In this document: positions 44,131-54,257 of the stretch, in pieces
How positions within the stretch are numbered: position 1 is the stretch's first letter
Layout of the letters: every line of letters starts with the position of its first letter
Assembly: GCF_000421185.1 (NCBI RefSeq)
Contig: NZ_ATWJ01000001.1
Span: 62,001 to 126,000, forward strand
DNA: 64,000 nt
Source of the DNA: Ornithinimicrobium pekingense DSM 21552
Lineage (GTDB): Bacteria > Actinomycetota > Actinomycetes > Actinomycetales > Dermatophilaceae
Direction of reading: 5' to 3'
Translations under genes and position numbers: made by a program
The notes under the pieces: generated by a model
The model's database searches: none
What the model was told of the DNA's origin: nothing
What the model saw: the letters and a program-made list of their open reading frames with translations, nothing else

Positions 44131-44165
44131 CCGCCGAAGCGCGACGCAGGAGCCTGCTTCGGCGG
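44131..44165. repeat. Perfect 10-bp stem-loop between doxX-like gene and regulator
   Basis: CCGCCGAAGC (44131-44140) pairs with GCTTCGGCGG (44156-44165), loop 15 bases. A smaller CCTAC-N5-GTAGG hairpin lies just upstream (about 44078-44092). The rest of the 43971-44241 gap holds the DosR-box region and the terminator at 44215. Confidence 0.6.
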
Positions 44166-44214
44166 AACCCAGAGGTCGCGCGAGCGGAGCGAGCTCCAGG
44201 CAGTATGGGGGGCT

Positions 44215-44236
44215 CACGGGGGGCGAAGCCCCCGTG
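44215..44236 (-). terminator. Terminator of the menJ-nuo-dosR transcription unit
   Basis: CACGGGGG and CCCCCGTG form a perfect 8-bp stem with a GCGAAG loop, six bases past the regulator stop on the minus strand. No T-tract, as usual here. Confidence 0.7.
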
Positions 44237-44241
44237 CGTGA

Positions 44242-44892
44242 CTACTTGTCGAACAGCTTGGCCCCGAGCACGGCAGCCTGTGTGCGTCGCTCCAGCCCCA
44301 GCTTGGACAGCACGCTGGTCACGTAGTTCTTCACGGTCTTCTCCGCCAGGAACAGCGTCTGGGCGATCTGCCGGTTGGTCATCCCCTCGGCGATGAGCTC
44401 GAGGATGCGTCGTTCCTGCTCGGTGAGCAGCGCCAGCTTGTCGGCCTGGGGGTCGCCGCGGCGCAGCCGGTCCATCACCTTGGTCACCAGCGTGGGGTCG
44501 ATGAGGGAGCGGCCGGAGGCGATGCTGCGGATGCCGTCGACGAGGTCGGTGCCGGCGATCTGCTTGAGCACGTAGCCGTCCGCCCCGGCCATGATCGCCG
44601 CGAACAGCGCCTCGTCGTCGTCGTAGCTGGTGAGGATCAGGGCACGGATCTGGGGGTTGGCGGCCCGCACGTCACGGCATACCTCGATCCCCGACCCGTC
44701 GGGCAGCCGGCCGTCGAGCACCGCGACGTCCGGGGCGAGGTCGACGATCTCGCGGGTGGCCCGGACCGCGCTGCCGGACTCCCCCACGATCTGCAGGTCG
44801 GGTTCGGCCGACAGCAGGTCGTGCAGACCCCGCCGGACGAGCTCGTGGTCGTCGAGCAGGTAGACCCTGATGCGGTCGTGCTGCGCGTCCAT
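44242..44892 (-). CDS. DosR/DevR-type response regulator
   Basis: A 216-residue NarL/FixJ-type regulator. The receiver domain has acidic Asp14-Asp15 (YLLDDHELVRRGL), phospho-acceptor Asp60 (VAVLDGRLPDGSG) and Lys110 (GYVLKQI). The C-terminal LuxR helix-turn-helix reads LTEQERRILELIAEGMTNRQ, then IAQTLFLAEKTVKNYVTSVL. ILTSYDDDEALFAAIMAGAD is diagnostic of the DosR group, which controls the hypoxia/NO dormancy response in actinobacteria. It starts 14 bases after the polyprenyl synthase stop, so it is probably part of the nuo transcript, and a terminator follows it. Confidence 0.9.
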   Translation of the reverse strand: MDAQHDRIRVYLLDDHELVRRGLHDLLSAEPDLQIVGESGSAVRATREIVDLAPDVAVLDGRLPDGSGIEVCRDVRAANPQIRALILTSYDDDEALFAAIMAGADGYVLKQIAGTDLVDGIRSIASGRSLIDPTLVTKVMDRLRRGDPQADKLALLTEQERRILELIAEGMTNRQIAQTLFLAEKTVKNYVTSVLSKLGLERRTQAAVLGAKLFDK

Positions 44893-44906
44893 CTGCCCAG
44901 TCTCCC

Positions 44907-45959
44907 TCAGACGGAGCGCTCGGCGACACCGTCGACCAGGGCGCGCAGGGCGTCGACGGCCGGGGTGGGGTCGAGTCCGTCGAGCAGCACCCGGGCCTCG
45001 TCGGCCACGCGCGCGGCGTGCGCCCGGGCCTGGCCCATCGCGCGGTGGCCGCGCAGCAGCTCCAGCGCCTCGGCCAGGTCGTCGGGGTCCTCGATCGGGC
45101 CGCGGGTCAGCTCGAGCAACCGGGCGTCGGCGGGGTCGGTGGAGGTGCGGGCGTAGAGCACCGGCAGGGTGGCCTTGCCCTCGCGCAGGTCGGTCCCCGG
45201 GGTCTTGCCGGAGGTGTCGGCCTGCGAGGCGACGTCGAGGAGGTCGTCGGCCAGCTGAAAGACGACGCCGAGCCGTTCGGCGTAGTCGGTCAGCGTGCGC
45301 ACCGTCGCCGCGTCGCACCCCCCGAACATCGCGCCGTAGCGCGCGGAGGTGGCGATCAGGGCACCGGTCTTGTCCGCCAGGATCTGCAGGTATGCCGTGA
45401 CCGCCGCCGGGTCGTCTGCGTCACCGGCCAGGGCGGCGGACGCGGGCGCCGCGTCCAGCGTCTGCCGGTCGTCGCGGATCTGCCCCGCGCACAGGCGCAC
45501 GAACGTCTCGGCCTGGATGCGGACCGCCTCTGCGCCCAGCCCGGCGACGACCGAGGACGCGGTGCCGAAGAGCAGGTCACCGATGAGGATGGCCGTGGCG
45601 TTGCCGTAGCGGGCGTTGGCGCTGTCCACGCCGCGCCGCAGGTCGGCCTCGTCCATGACGTCGTCGTGGTAGAGCGACGCGAGGTGGGTCAGCTCGACCC
45701 CGACCGCGGCGTCGACCACCCGGTCGTTCCAGCCGGAGCCGACCTCGCTGGCCAGGAGGGTCAGCAACGGCCGGAAGCGCTTGCCGCCGGCGGCGGCCAG
45801 GTGCCCCGAGGCCTCGGCGATGAAGGGGTCGTGGTGGTCGACGACCTCCAGCATCCGGGCCGCGACCGCGGTCATGCCGTCGGCGACCCGCGCCTGCAGC
45901 GCGTCGTCGACGCCCGGGATGGACGCGACGGGCACCGCGGGGCTGACGGGCGCCGTCAC
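44907..45959 (-). CDS. Long-chain polyprenyl diphosphate synthase
   Basis: A 350-residue trans-prenyltransferase. The first Asp-rich motif is SLYHDDVMDEADLRRG, with GKRFRPLLTLL before it, and the second is FQLADDLLDVASQADTSGK. Such enzymes build the isoprenoid tail, here most likely of menaquinone, given its place directly after nuoN. The GTG start overlaps the nuoN stop (GTGA), so it is translationally coupled to complex I. Chain length cannot be predicted by eye. Confidence 0.93.
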   Translation of the reverse strand: MTAPVSPAVPVASIPGVDDALQARVADGMTAVAARMLEVVDHHDPFIAEASGHLAAAGGKRFRPLLTLLASEVGSGWNDRVVDAAVGVELTHLASLYHDDVMDEADLRRGVDSANARYGNATAILIGDLLFGTASSVVAGLGAEAVRIQAETFVRLCAGQIRDDRQTLDAAPASAALAGDADDPAAVTAYLQILADKTGALIATSARYGAMFGGCDAATVRTLTDYAERLGVVFQLADDLLDVASQADTSGKTPGTDLREGKATLPVLYARTSTDPADARLLELTRGPIEDPDDLAEALELLRGHRAMGQARAHAARVADEARVLLDGLDPTPAVDALRALVDGVAERSV

Positions 45960-47497
45960 CGCAGGAAGGTGGCGGTGCTCTGCGCCAGGTCGAGCAGCGG
46001 CGAGGGCATGACGCCCAGCGCCAGGGTGACGGCCACGCCGGCGACGATGGCGAAGGTCGTGAGCAGGGACGGGGTGACCACCGCGGTGTCTCCGGTCGCG
46101 TCGTCGCCGAGCCACATGACCACGACGAGCTTGAAGTAGATGTAGGCGGTCACCGCGCTGGCGAGCACGCCGATCACGGCCAACCACGCCCAGCCCTGGC
46201 TGATCGCTGCCGAGAAGACCGCGAACTTGCCGGTGAAGCCGGACGTCAGCGGGATACCCGTGAACGCCAGCATGAGGAAGGTGAAGGCCACCGCCACCCA
46301 CGGGGAGCGCCGGCCCAGGCCGGCCCACTGCCCGACCTGCGTGGCCTCGGTGCCGGCCGAGCGGACCAGGAAGACGATCGCGAACGCCGGGATGGTCATG
46401 AAGCCGTAGGCCGCCAGGTAGAACATCGTGCTGGAGACGCCTGCCTGGTCCAGGGAGATCAGGCCGACCAGCACGAACCCGGCGTGGGCGATGGAGGAGT
46501 AGGCCAGGATCCGCTTGACGTCGGTCTGCACGATGGCGAGCACGGCGCCCACCACCATCGTCAGCGCCGCCACGGCGGCGATGACCGGCTGCCACTCCAG
46601 CCGGGCGCCCTCGACGGCCACGTAGAGCACGCGCAGCATCGCGCCGAAGGCGGCGACCTTCGTGCAGGCCGCCATGAAGCCGGTGACCGGGGTGGGCGCG
46701 CCCTGGTAGACGTCGGGGGTCCACATGTGGAAGGGCACCGCGCCGACCTTGAACAGCAGGCCGACGGCGACGAGCAGGATGCCCGGGACGAGCAGCCCGT
46801 CCATGCCGACGTTGGCGCTGACCGCCGCGGCGATGTCGCCGAAGCGCATGGACCCGGCGTAGCCGTAGAGCAGCACCGCGCCGAAGAGGAAGAACGCCGA
46901 GCTGAAGGAGCCGAGCAGGAAGTACTTCAGCGCGGCCTCCTGGGACAGCAGACGGCGGCGGCGCGCCAGGCCGGTCAGGACGTACAGCGGCAGCGAGAGC
47001 ACCTCGAGCGCGATGAACAGCAGCAGCAGGTCGTTGGCGGAGACGAAGAGCATCATGCCCGCGACCGACAGCAGGGCCAGCGGGAAGACCTCGGTCATGG
47101 TGGCGCCGTGACGCACCGCGTAGGACTCCTCCGGGGACCCGGGCGTCGCGGCCCCGGCCTGGGTGAACGCGTCCGGCTGCTGCGCCCCGAGGCGCTCGGC
47201 CATGACGAGCAGGCCCAGCAGGGACAGCAGGAGCAGCAGCCCCTGCAGCACCAGCGCGGGTCCGTCGAGAGCCAGGGTGTCGGCGGCGGTCAGACCCTGG
47301 TTGCGGGGCCCGAGGACGACCAGGGCCACGAAGGCCACCACGAGCGTGGCCACCGAGAGCGGCAGCTGCACGGCATACCTGGTGCGGCGGCCGGCGAAGC
47401 CCTCGACCATGACCCCGGCGAGGGCCCCGACGAGCACGATGATCAGGGGCAGCAGCCCGATGTAGTCGATGGCGGGCGCGACGAACTGGTCCGTCAT
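45956..47497 (-). CDS. nuoN: Complex I subunit NuoN
   Basis: A 513-residue antiporter-like proton-pumping subunit. Conserved elements: LLLLFIALEVLSLPLYVLTG with the channel glutamate, VGLLFKVGAVPFHMWTPDVY with the conserved lysine and histidine, and QTDVKRILAYSSIAHAGFVL. Fourteen hydrophobic segments. ATG at 47497 shares one base with the nuoM stop; its own stop overlaps the polyprenyl synthase gene. Confidence 0.96.
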   Translation of the reverse strand: MTDQFVAPAIDYIGLLPLIIVLVGALAGVMVEGFAGRRTRYAVQLPLSVATLVVAFVALVVLGPRNQGLTAADTLALDGPALVLQGLLLLLSLLGLLVMAERLGAQQPDAFTQAGAATPGSPEESYAVRHGATMTEVFPLALLSVAGMMLFVSANDLLLLFIALEVLSLPLYVLTGLARRRRLLSQEAALKYFLLGSFSSAFFLFGAVLLYGYAGSMRFGDIAAAVSANVGMDGLLVPGILLVAVGLLFKVGAVPFHMWTPDVYQGAPTPVTGFMAACTKVAAFGAMLRVLYVAVEGARLEWQPVIAAVAALTMVVGAVLAIVQTDVKRILAYSSIAHAGFVLVGLISLDQAGVSSTMFYLAAYGFMTIPAFAIVFLVRSAGTEATQVGQWAGLGRRSPWVAVAFTFLMLAFTGIPLTSGFTGKFAVFSAAISQGWAWLAVIGVLASAVTAYIYFKLVVVMWLGDDATGDTAVVTPSLLTTFAIVAGVAVTLALGVMPSPLLDLAQSTATFLR

Positions 47498-49026
47498 CAG
47501 CGGCCACTCCCCTCAGCGGTAGCGGTGTCGACGGCCGGGGCGGGATCGGTGGCCCCCACGTGCTGCAGCGACTGCTGCACCGCGGGCTCCAGCACGTCCA
47601 GCACCGGCTTGGGGAAGAACCCCAGGAGCAGGAAGGCGGCGAGGATCGGCGCGACGACGAGCTTCTCGCGCCCGGTCATGTCGGGCACGTCGGCCATCAC
47701 CGGCCTGGGTCCGGTCGCGATGCGCTGGTACATGAGCAGCATGTACAGCGCCGCGAGCACGACCCCGGTGGCAGCCAGGACGCCCAGCCAGGTGTAGCGC
47801 TGGTAGACGCCCACGACGACCATGAACTCGCTGACGAAGGAGTTCAGCCCGGGCAGCGCCAGCCCGGACATCGCCGAGAAGAGCAGGACGCCGGCGATGA
47901 GCGGGGTGACCCGCTGCCAGCCGCCGTAGTCGCGGATGTCCCGCGAGCCGTGGCGGGCGATGAGCATGCCGGCCACGAGGAACAGCCCGGCGGTGGTGAA
48001 GCCGTGGTTGATCATGTAGAGGGTCGCGCCCGAGCCGCCCACCGTGGTGAAGGCGAAGATGCCCATGACGATGAAGCCGAAGTGGCTGACCGAGGTGTAG
48101 GAGATCAGGCGCAGCATGTCGTTCTGCCCGATCGCCAGCAGGGCGCCGACGACCATCGAGATCAGTGCCAGGGCCAGGATCACCGGGGTCGCCCACTGGC
48201 TGGCCTCCGGGAAGAGGGCCAGGCAGAACCGGATCATGCCGTAGGTGCCGACCTTGTCCAGGACACCGATCAGCAGCACCGACGTCGTCGGCCGCGCCTG
48301 CTCGGCGGCCAGCGGCAGCCAGGTGTGCACCGGCCACATCGGCGCCTTGATCGCGAAGGCGATGAAGAAGCCGAGGAACAGCCAGCGGCCGGCCGAGACC
48401 GACAGGTCCAGCCCGGTCAGGTTGGTCACCAGGAACCCGTCCGTCCCGCGCGGACCGGCGAGGTAGACGCCGATGACCGCGACGAGCATGATCAGCCCGC
48501 CGACCAGGGAGTACAGCAGGAAGGTCGTGGCCGCCTTCCAGCGGCGGGCGCCGCCGAACATCCCGATGAGGAAGTAGACCGGGATGAGCATGGCCTCGAA
48601 GAAGACGTAGAACAGGAACACGTCGATGGCGGCGAACACACCCACCATCGCGGCCAGCAGCGTCAGCATCAGCGAGAAGTAGACGTGCTGGCGGCGCCCG
48701 TCCACGGGGACGTCGTTCCAGGCGGCCAGGATGCACACCGGGACCAGGACGAGGCCCAGCAGGATCATCGTCAGCGAGATGCCGTCGACGCCGAGCGCGT
48801 AGGACACCCCGAACTGCGGGATCCAGGAGTGCACCTCGGTGAGCTGGAACTGCTCGGAGGAGCCGGTCCGGTACTGGGTCAGGGCGCCCAGCCCGACGGC
48901 CAGGGTGGCCAGGGAGAAGCCGAGCGCGACCGGGCGCACCGCGGTGCTCGCCCGCGGCAGCAGCGCCACCACCAGGGCGCCGACGAGCGGCAGCACCAGC
49001 AGCGTGGTCAACCAGGGAAAGTTCAT
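47497..49026 (-). CDS. nuoM: Complex I subunit NuoM
   Basis: A 509-residue antiporter-like subunit. FLFYVFFEAMLIPVYFLIGM carries the channel glutamate, and IKAPMWPVHTWLPLAAEQAR and QNDMLRLISYTSVSHFGFIV are conserved NuoM segments. The ATG at 49026 (MNFPWLTTLLVLPLVG) shares one base with the nuoL stop. A longer upstream reading in this frame is only a shadow of nuoL. Confidence 0.96.
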   Translation of the reverse strand: MNFPWLTTLLVLPLVGALVVALLPRASTAVRPVALGFSLATLAVGLGALTQYRTGSSEQFQLTEVHSWIPQFGVSYALGVDGISLTMILLGLVLVPVCILAAWNDVPVDGRRQHVYFSLMLTLLAAMVGVFAAIDVFLFYVFFEAMLIPVYFLIGMFGGARRWKAATTFLLYSLVGGLIMLVAVIGVYLAGPRGTDGFLVTNLTGLDLSVSAGRWLFLGFFIAFAIKAPMWPVHTWLPLAAEQARPTTSVLLIGVLDKVGTYGMIRFCLALFPEASQWATPVILALALISMVVGALLAIGQNDMLRLISYTSVSHFGFIVMGIFAFTTVGGSGATLYMINHGFTTAGLFLVAGMLIARHGSRDIRDYGGWQRVTPLIAGVLLFSAMSGLALPGLNSFVSEFMVVVGVYQRYTWLGVLAATGVVLAALYMLLMYQRIATGPRPVMADVPDMTGREKLVVAPILAAFLLLGFFPKPVLDVLEPAVQQSLQHVGATDPAPAVDTATAEGSGR

Positions 49027-50993
49027 CACTGCATCACCCACACAGCACCGAGGATGGCGACGACGCCGAGCAGCATCGTCAGGGCATAGGAACGGACGAA
49101 CCCGTTCTGGGCACGGCGGAGCACGCCCGCCGCGCCGGTCAGGCCACCGGTCGTCCCGCCGGTCAGACCGCCGTCGACGACCTCGCGGTCGGTCTCGACC
49201 ATGGTGTCGACCAGGGCGGCGCCGGGGGCGCGGAAGAAGGCCTCGTTGACGTCGTCCTGGAACAGGTCGCGGCGGGCGGCGCGGGTGGCGAAGCTGCCCC
49301 GAGGGGCCGTCACCGGCACCTCCTCCCGGCCGTAGCGGAACCAGGCGAGCGCGACGCCGGCCAGCATGAGGACGAAGACCGCGACCTGGATGGCGATGAT
49401 CGGGATAACCGGCTCGTGGTGCTCGGCGTGGCCGAAGACCGGCTCCAGCCAGGCGTCCAGCACGCCGGTCGGCCACAGCAGGGCACCCAGGCCCAGGGAG
49501 CCCACGGCCAGCACCATCATCGGCACGGTCATGACCAACGGAGCCTCGTGCGGGTCGATGTCGTCCTCCCAGCGGGCCTTGCCGTGGAAGGTCATGAAGA
49601 ACAGCCGCGACATGTAGAAGGCCGTGATGCCGGCGGTGATCAGCGTCGCCAGGCCGAAGACCCAGGGGCGCCAGCCCTCGCCGACGAAGGCTGCCTCGAT
49701 GATGAGGTCCTTGCTCCACCAGCCGGACAGCAGCGGCACGCCGATGATGGCGGCCCAGCCGGCGGCGAAGGTGAGCCAGGTGACCTTGAGGCGGCCCGAC
49801 AACGAGCCGAAGCGGCGCATGTCGACCCGGTCGCGCATGGCGTGCATCACCGACCCGGCCCCGAGGAACATGCCGGCCTTGAAGAAGCCGTGCGTCACCA
49901 GGTGGAAGATCGCGAAGGTGTAGCCGATCGGCCCCAGGCCGACGGCCAGCATCATGTAGCCGATCTGGGACATGGTCGAGGCGGCCAGCGCCTTCTTGAT
50001 GTCGTCCTTGGCGCAGCCGACCACGGCCCCGTAGACCAGCGTGATCGCCCCGACCACCACGACCGCCAGCTGGGCGTCGGGGGTCAGGTTGAAGATGTGC
50101 TGGGACCGGGCCACCAGGTAGACACCGGCGGTGACCATGGTCGCGGCGTGGATCAGCGCGGACACCGGCGTGGGGCCGGCCATCGCGTCGCCCAGCCAGC
50201 TCTGCAGCGGGAACTGCGCCGACTTGGCGCAGGCGCCCAGGAGCAGCAGCAGGCCCAGCATCGTCAGCGTCAGCTCTCCGGCGCCGGAGGCCGCGCCGTG
50301 GACGGTGGCGTAGTCGAGCGCACCGAAGGTGGCGAACATCAGCGCCATCGCCAGGATCATCCCGAAGTCACCGACCCGGTTGACGATGAACGCCTTGTTG
50401 GCGGCCGTGGCGTAGGCGGGGTTGTGGTTCCAGAAGCCGATGAGCAGGTAGGACGCCAGGCCGACGCCCTCCCAGCCGACGAACAGCAGCATGTAGGAGT
50501 CGGCCAGCACCAGCAGCAGCATCGCGGCCACGAACAGGTTGAGGTAGCCGAAGAACCGGCGCTTGTCCGGGTCGTGCTCCATGTAGCCCAGCGAGTAGAC
50601 GTGGATCAGGGACCCGACGAAGGTGATGAGCATGACGAAGGTCAGCGACAGCGGGTCCATCAGGAGCCCGGCGGACAGGTCCAGCTCCCCGGCGGAGACC
50701 CAGTCCCACATCGTCAGCTGCAGGGCTCGCTCGTCGGCCCCCTGGCCGCGCAGCTGCAGGATGACCAGCACGCCGACGACGAAGGAGGCCCAGGACAGGA
50801 CCGTGGCCACGACCGGGCCCCACGCGTCGGTGCGGCGGCCGCCGAAGAGCAGGACCGCGGCGCCGAGCAGCGGCAGGGCGATCATCAGCCAGCCGACCTG
50901 GGCCACACCCCCGTCGACGGGGGTGTAGGCGGCGGGCTCGACGGCCGCGGCAGGGGCGACGCTGACGAGGCGCGTCAGTTCGAACACAGACAC
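49026..50993 (-). CDS. nuoL: Complex I subunit NuoL
   Basis: A 655-residue distal membrane subunit. YMLLFVGWEGVGLASYLLIG has the channel glutamate; SAQFPLQSWLGDAMAGPTPV and DDIKKALAASTMSQIGYMML are conserved. Long lateral helix region at the C-terminus. The start is GTG at 50993, 13 bases after the nuoK TAA, with AAGGAG ten bases upstream; this is one of the few real gaps in the operon and uses its own ribosome site. Confidence 0.96.
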   Translation of the reverse strand: MSVFELTRLVSVAPAAAVEPAAYTPVDGGVAQVGWLMIALPLLGAAVLLFGGRRTDAWGPVVATVLSWASFVVGVLVILQLRGQGADERALQLTMWDWVSAGELDLSAGLLMDPLSLTFVMLITFVGSLIHVYSLGYMEHDPDKRRFFGYLNLFVAAMLLLVLADSYMLLFVGWEGVGLASYLLIGFWNHNPAYATAANKAFIVNRVGDFGMILAMALMFATFGALDYATVHGAASGAGELTLTMLGLLLLLGACAKSAQFPLQSWLGDAMAGPTPVSALIHAATMVTAGVYLVARSQHIFNLTPDAQLAVVVVGAITLVYGAVVGCAKDDIKKALAASTMSQIGYMMLAVGLGPIGYTFAIFHLVTHGFFKAGMFLGAGSVMHAMRDRVDMRRFGSLSGRLKVTWLTFAAGWAAIIGVPLLSGWWSKDLIIEAAFVGEGWRPWVFGLATLITAGITAFYMSRLFFMTFHGKARWEDDIDPHEAPLVMTVPMMVLAVGSLGLGALLWPTGVLDAWLEPVFGHAEHHEPVIPIIAIQVAVFVLMLAGVALAWFRYGREEVPVTAPRGSFATRAARRDLFQDDVNEAFFRAPGAALVDTMVETDREVVDGGLTGGTTGGLTGAAGVLRRAQNGFVRSYALTMLLGVVAILGAVWVMQ

Positions 50994-51006
50994 TTCAGCT
51001 CGCTCC

Positions 51007-51306
51007 TTACAGCTTCAGCAGGTTGGCGTCGTCGACGGAGGCCGACCGGCGCGCACGGAAGATGGACATGATGATCGCCAGCCCGACCACGACCTCGGCG
51101 GCGGCCACGACCATGACGAACAGGGCGTAGACCTGCCCGTCGACGGTGCCGTGCATGCGCGCGAAGGTGACCAGGGCCAGGTTGCAGGCGTTGAGCATGA
51201 GCTCGATGCCCATGAACACGATGATCGTGTTGCGGCGCACCAGCACCGTGATGGTGCCGATGGTGAACAGCACCACCGACAGGTAGATGTAGGCCTCGAG
51301 CCCCAT
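51007..51306 (-). CDS. nuoK: Complex I subunit NuoK
   Basis: A 99-residue, three-helix subunit with both membrane glutamates ([18 protein letters not shown] and [18 protein letters not shown]). ATG at 51306 shares one base with the nuoJ stop. It ends with TAA, the only TAA stop in this operon. Confidence 0.96.
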   Translation of the reverse strand: MGLEAYIYLSVVLFTIGTITVLVRRNTIIVFMGIELMLNACNLALVTFARMHGTVDGQVYALFVMVVAAAEVVVGLAIIMSIFRARRSASVDDANLLKL

Positions 51307-52151
51307 CAGCGATCGACCTCCTGGGTCTGCGTGAGGTCGGTGGTCGTGGTCGGCGGGGTGTCCACCTGCTCCGGCTCCTGGGTCGCCACCTGCTCACGCG
51401 GGTCCTGCAGGCGGTAGATGTCCGGGGAGGCCACCTGGCCGCGGGCCACGAGCACCCGCGGGACGGACTCCTCCACCGGCGTGCCGTCGGGGGCGAGGGC
51501 GGGCGTGTCGGCGGCGTTGTGCCGGGCGTAGACGCCCGGGTTGGGCTTGCCGGCCAGCCACTGCCCGGAGCGCATCTTCTCCTGCGAGGCCTCACGCTGG
51601 GTGCGGCGCGGCAGCAGCCGCTCGCGGTGCGCGAGAGCCATCGCGCCCATCACGGCGATGACGAGCAGGGCGCCGAGCACCTCGAACGGCAGCACCTGAC
51701 GCTCGAAGATCTCGCGGGCGAGCGCGGTCACCGGGCCCTCGGCCTGCGCCTGGGCCAGGCCGACGGCGGCCGGCCACTCCACGCGGGTGAGGCCGAAGAC
51801 GGCGGCGGCCGCGAAGCCGGCGCCCAGAAGGAACGCCCAGAAGCGCTGGCCCCTGAGCGTCTCGACCCTGGCGTCGGAGGCGCCGATGCCGACGAGCATG
51901 ACGACGAAGAGGAAGAGCATCATCACGGCGCCGGAGTAGACGAAGATCTGGATGATGCCGACGAACTCGGCGTCCTGGACGATGTAGACGACGCCGAGGC
52001 CGACCATGGTCATCGCCATGGCCATCGCGGCGTGCACCGCCTTGCGGGCGAAGAGCAGGCCCATCGCGCCCAGCACGGTGAGGACGGCCAGGACCCAGAA
52101 GACGACGGACTCCCCGCCGCCGAGCAGCTCGGCCCCTGGGGTCGGGGTCAT
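51306..52151 (-). CDS. nuoJ: Complex I subunit NuoJ
   Basis: A 281-residue subunit. The conserved helix is [20 protein letters not shown]. It has five membrane helices in the first 175 residues, then a hydrophilic tail of about 100 residues rich in Thr, Glu and Pro that is common in actinobacterial NuoJ and absent from nuoJ2. ATG overlaps the nuoI stop (ATGA). Confidence 0.95.
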   Translation of the reverse strand: MTPTPGAELLGGGESVVFWVLAVLTVLGAMGLLFARKAVHAAMAMAMTMVGLGVVYIVQDAEFVGIIQIFVYSGAVMMLFLFVVMLVGIGASDARVETLRGQRFWAFLLGAGFAAAAVFGLTRVEWPAAVGLAQAQAEGPVTALAREIFERQVLPFEVLGALLVIAVMGAMALAHRERLLPRRTQREASQEKMRSGQWLAGKPNPGVYARHNAADTPALAPDGTPVEESVPRVLVARGQVASPDIYRLQDPREQVATQEPEQVDTPPTTTTDLTQTQEVDR

Positions 52152-52846
52152 CGGGGGACCTCCTCGGTGGTGCGACCCTCACGCCCGTCGGTGCGGGCGT
52201 CGCGGTCGGCGACGTAGTCCTTCTGCTCCTGCGTCGGGCCGGTGACCTGGCCGCGGTAGTAGTCGCGCTCCTCCATGCCCTCGGCCATCGGGAACGGCGG
52301 CGCGACCATGTCCTGGCCCAGCGGCGCGAGCAGCTGGTGCTTCTCGTAGATCAGCGGGGCCCGGCGGTTGTCCGTCAGCTCGTACTCGTTGGTCATCGTC
52401 AGGGCCCGCGTCGGGCACGCCTCGATGCACAGGCCGCAGAAGATGCAGCGCAGGTAGTTGATCTGGTACACGCGGCCGTAGCGCTCGCCTGGCGAGAAGC
52501 GGGCACCCTCGATGTTGTCGGCGCCCTCGACGTAGATGGCGTCGGCGGGGCAGGCCCAGGCGCACAGCTCGCAGCCGACGCACTTCTCCAGGCCGTCGGG
52601 GTGACGGTTGAGCTGGTGGCGGCCGTGGAAACGGGCGGCGGTCGGGCGCTTCTTCTCGGGGTACTCCGTGGTCGCCACCTTGCGGAACTGGGTGGCGAAG
52701 GTGACCCCGAAGCCGGCGACGGGAGCGAAGAGCTGCTCGAGCAGCCCGGGCTCCTTCCTGCCGCCGGCGCGGTCGCTGTCCGGACGGGCCGGAGCCGGTG
52801 CCGGCTCGCGGCGGCTCGGGGTGGTCGGGTCGGTCTGGTCAGCCAC
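52148..52846 (-). CDS. nuoI: Complex I subunit NuoI (two [4Fe-4S] clusters)
   Basis: A 232-residue subunit. Cluster motifs: Cys89-Cys92-Cys95-Cys99 ([17 protein letters not shown]) and Cys134-Cys137-Cys140-Cys144 ([17 protein letters not shown]). N- and C-terminal hydrophilic extensions are present, as in other actinobacteria. The GTG start lies eight bases inside the nuoH 3' end and has a GGAGGA box. Confidence 0.96.
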   Translation of the reverse strand: MADQTDPTTPSRREPAPAPARPDSDRAGGRKEPGLLEQLFAPVAGFGVTFATQFRKVATTEYPEKKRPTAARFHGRHQLNRHPDGLEKCVGCELCAWACPADAIYVEGADNIEGARFSPGERYGRVYQINYLRCIFCGLCIEACPTRALTMTNEYELTDNRRAPLIYEKHQLLAPLGQDMVAPPFPMAEGMEERDYYRGQVTGPTQEQKDYVADRDARTDGREGRTTEEVPR

Positions 52847-54257
52847 GGCGCTCCTCCGTGTCGGTGTCGGTCTGGTCGGCCTGCGAGCGGGCGGCGACCG
52901 GCTCGGCCGGCCCCACCCCGCGGCGCGGCTCGACCAGCTTCTGCCCGGGCAGCGGCGGCACCGGGTAGCCGTCGGCGAAGGGGTCCACCTCCGGCGGCAC
53001 CGCCATCTGCTCCTCGCGTTCGGCCTGGCGCATCTGGGCCCGGCGGTCCCACAGGAAGATGCCGAGCAGGACGAAGACGCCGATGATCACCAGCGTGGCC
53101 ACGGTGGTCCAGCGGCCGTCGCCGAAGTAGCCCTCCTGGGCCGCGCGGATCATCATCACCGCGACGACCCAGACGAGGGACAGCGGGATGAGCAGCTTCC
53201 AGCCCAGGTTCATGAACTGGTCGTAGCGCACGCGCGGCAGCGAGCCCCGCAGCCAGACGAACACCCACAGGAAGAACCACATCTTGAGGGTGAACCACAG
53301 CAGGCCCCACCAGCCCTCGCTGAGCATGCCGTCGCCGATGAGGTTCAGCGGCCAGGGTGCGTGGAACCCGCCCAGGAACAGCGTGGTCGCCAGCGCCGCC
53401 ACGGTGAACATGTTGATGTACTCGCCGAGGAAGAACATCGCGAACTTCATCGAGGAGTACTCGGTGTGGAAGCCACCACCGAGCTCGCCCTCGCCCTCGG
53501 CGAGGTCGAACGGCAGGCGGTTGGTCTCCCCCACCATCGTGATGACGTAGACGACGAAGCTGAAGAACAGCGGCACGACGTACCACGAGGGGATTCCCAG
53601 GAACCAGGTCTGCGACTGGGCCGCGACGATCTGGCTGGTGGACATGGAGCCGGCGTAGAGGAAGACCGCGACCAGCGACAGGCCCATGGCGATCTCGTAG
53701 GAGATCACCTGGGCGGTCGAGCGCAGGCCACCCAGCAGCGGGTACGTCGAGCCCGAGGACCAGCCCGCCAGCACGAAGCCGTAGGCCCCGACACCCGCCA
53801 CGGCCAGCACCAGGAGCACCGCGACCGGGGTGTCGGTCAGCTGCAGCGGCGTGGTGTGGCCGAACATCCGCACGTCACCGCCGAGCGGGATGATCGCGAA
53901 GGAGACGAACGCCAGGCACGCCACGATGAGCGGTGCGGCGACATACATCACCTTGTCGGCGTTCTTGGGGGTGATGTCCTCCTTGAGGAACAGCTTGATG
54001 CCGTCCGCGAGGGTCTGCAGCAGCCCGAGCGGACCCAGCCGGTTGGGCCCGGGTCGCTGCTGCATCCGGCCGATGACCCGGCGCTCGAACCAGATGACGA
54101 GCACCATCGAGATCATCAGGTAGACGAACAGCAGGGCCGCCTTGACGAACGACAGCCAGATCGGGGTGTCGCTGAAGTCGGCGACCGGCAGGTCGTTGGT
54201 GACCAGCGCGGGGGCGGCCGCCACCAGCTCGGGGTATGCGGTCAGGGCGTAGCTCAT
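52839..54257 (-). CDS. nuoH: Complex I subunit NuoH
   Basis: A 472-residue subunit lining the quinone tunnel. [54 protein letters not shown] and the [18 protein letters not shown] loop are all conserved, in contrast to nuoH2. About nine helices, then a hydrophilic tail of about 80 residues. ATG overlaps the nuoG stop (ATGA). Confidence 0.97.
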   Translation of the reverse strand: MSYALTAYPELVAAAPALVTNDLPVADFSDTPIWLSFVKAALLFVYLMISMVLVIWFERRVIGRMQQRPGPNRLGPLGLLQTLADGIKLFLKEDITPKNADKVMYVAAPLIVACLAFVSFAIIPLGGDVRMFGHTTPLQLTDTPVAVLLVLAVAGVGAYGFVLAGWSSGSTYPLLGGLRSTAQVISYEIAMGLSLVAVFLYAGSMSTSQIVAAQSQTWFLGIPSWYVVPLFFSFVVYVITMVGETNRLPFDLAEGEGELGGGFHTEYSSMKFAMFFLGEYINMFTVAALATTLFLGGFHAPWPLNLIGDGMLSEGWWGLLWFTLKMWFFLWVFVWLRGSLPRVRYDQFMNLGWKLLIPLSLVWVVAVMMIRAAQEGYFGDGRWTTVATLVIIGVFVLLGIFLWDRRAQMRQAEREEQMAVPPEVDPFADGYPVPPLPGQKLVEPRRGVGPAEPVAARSQADQTDTDTEERRG

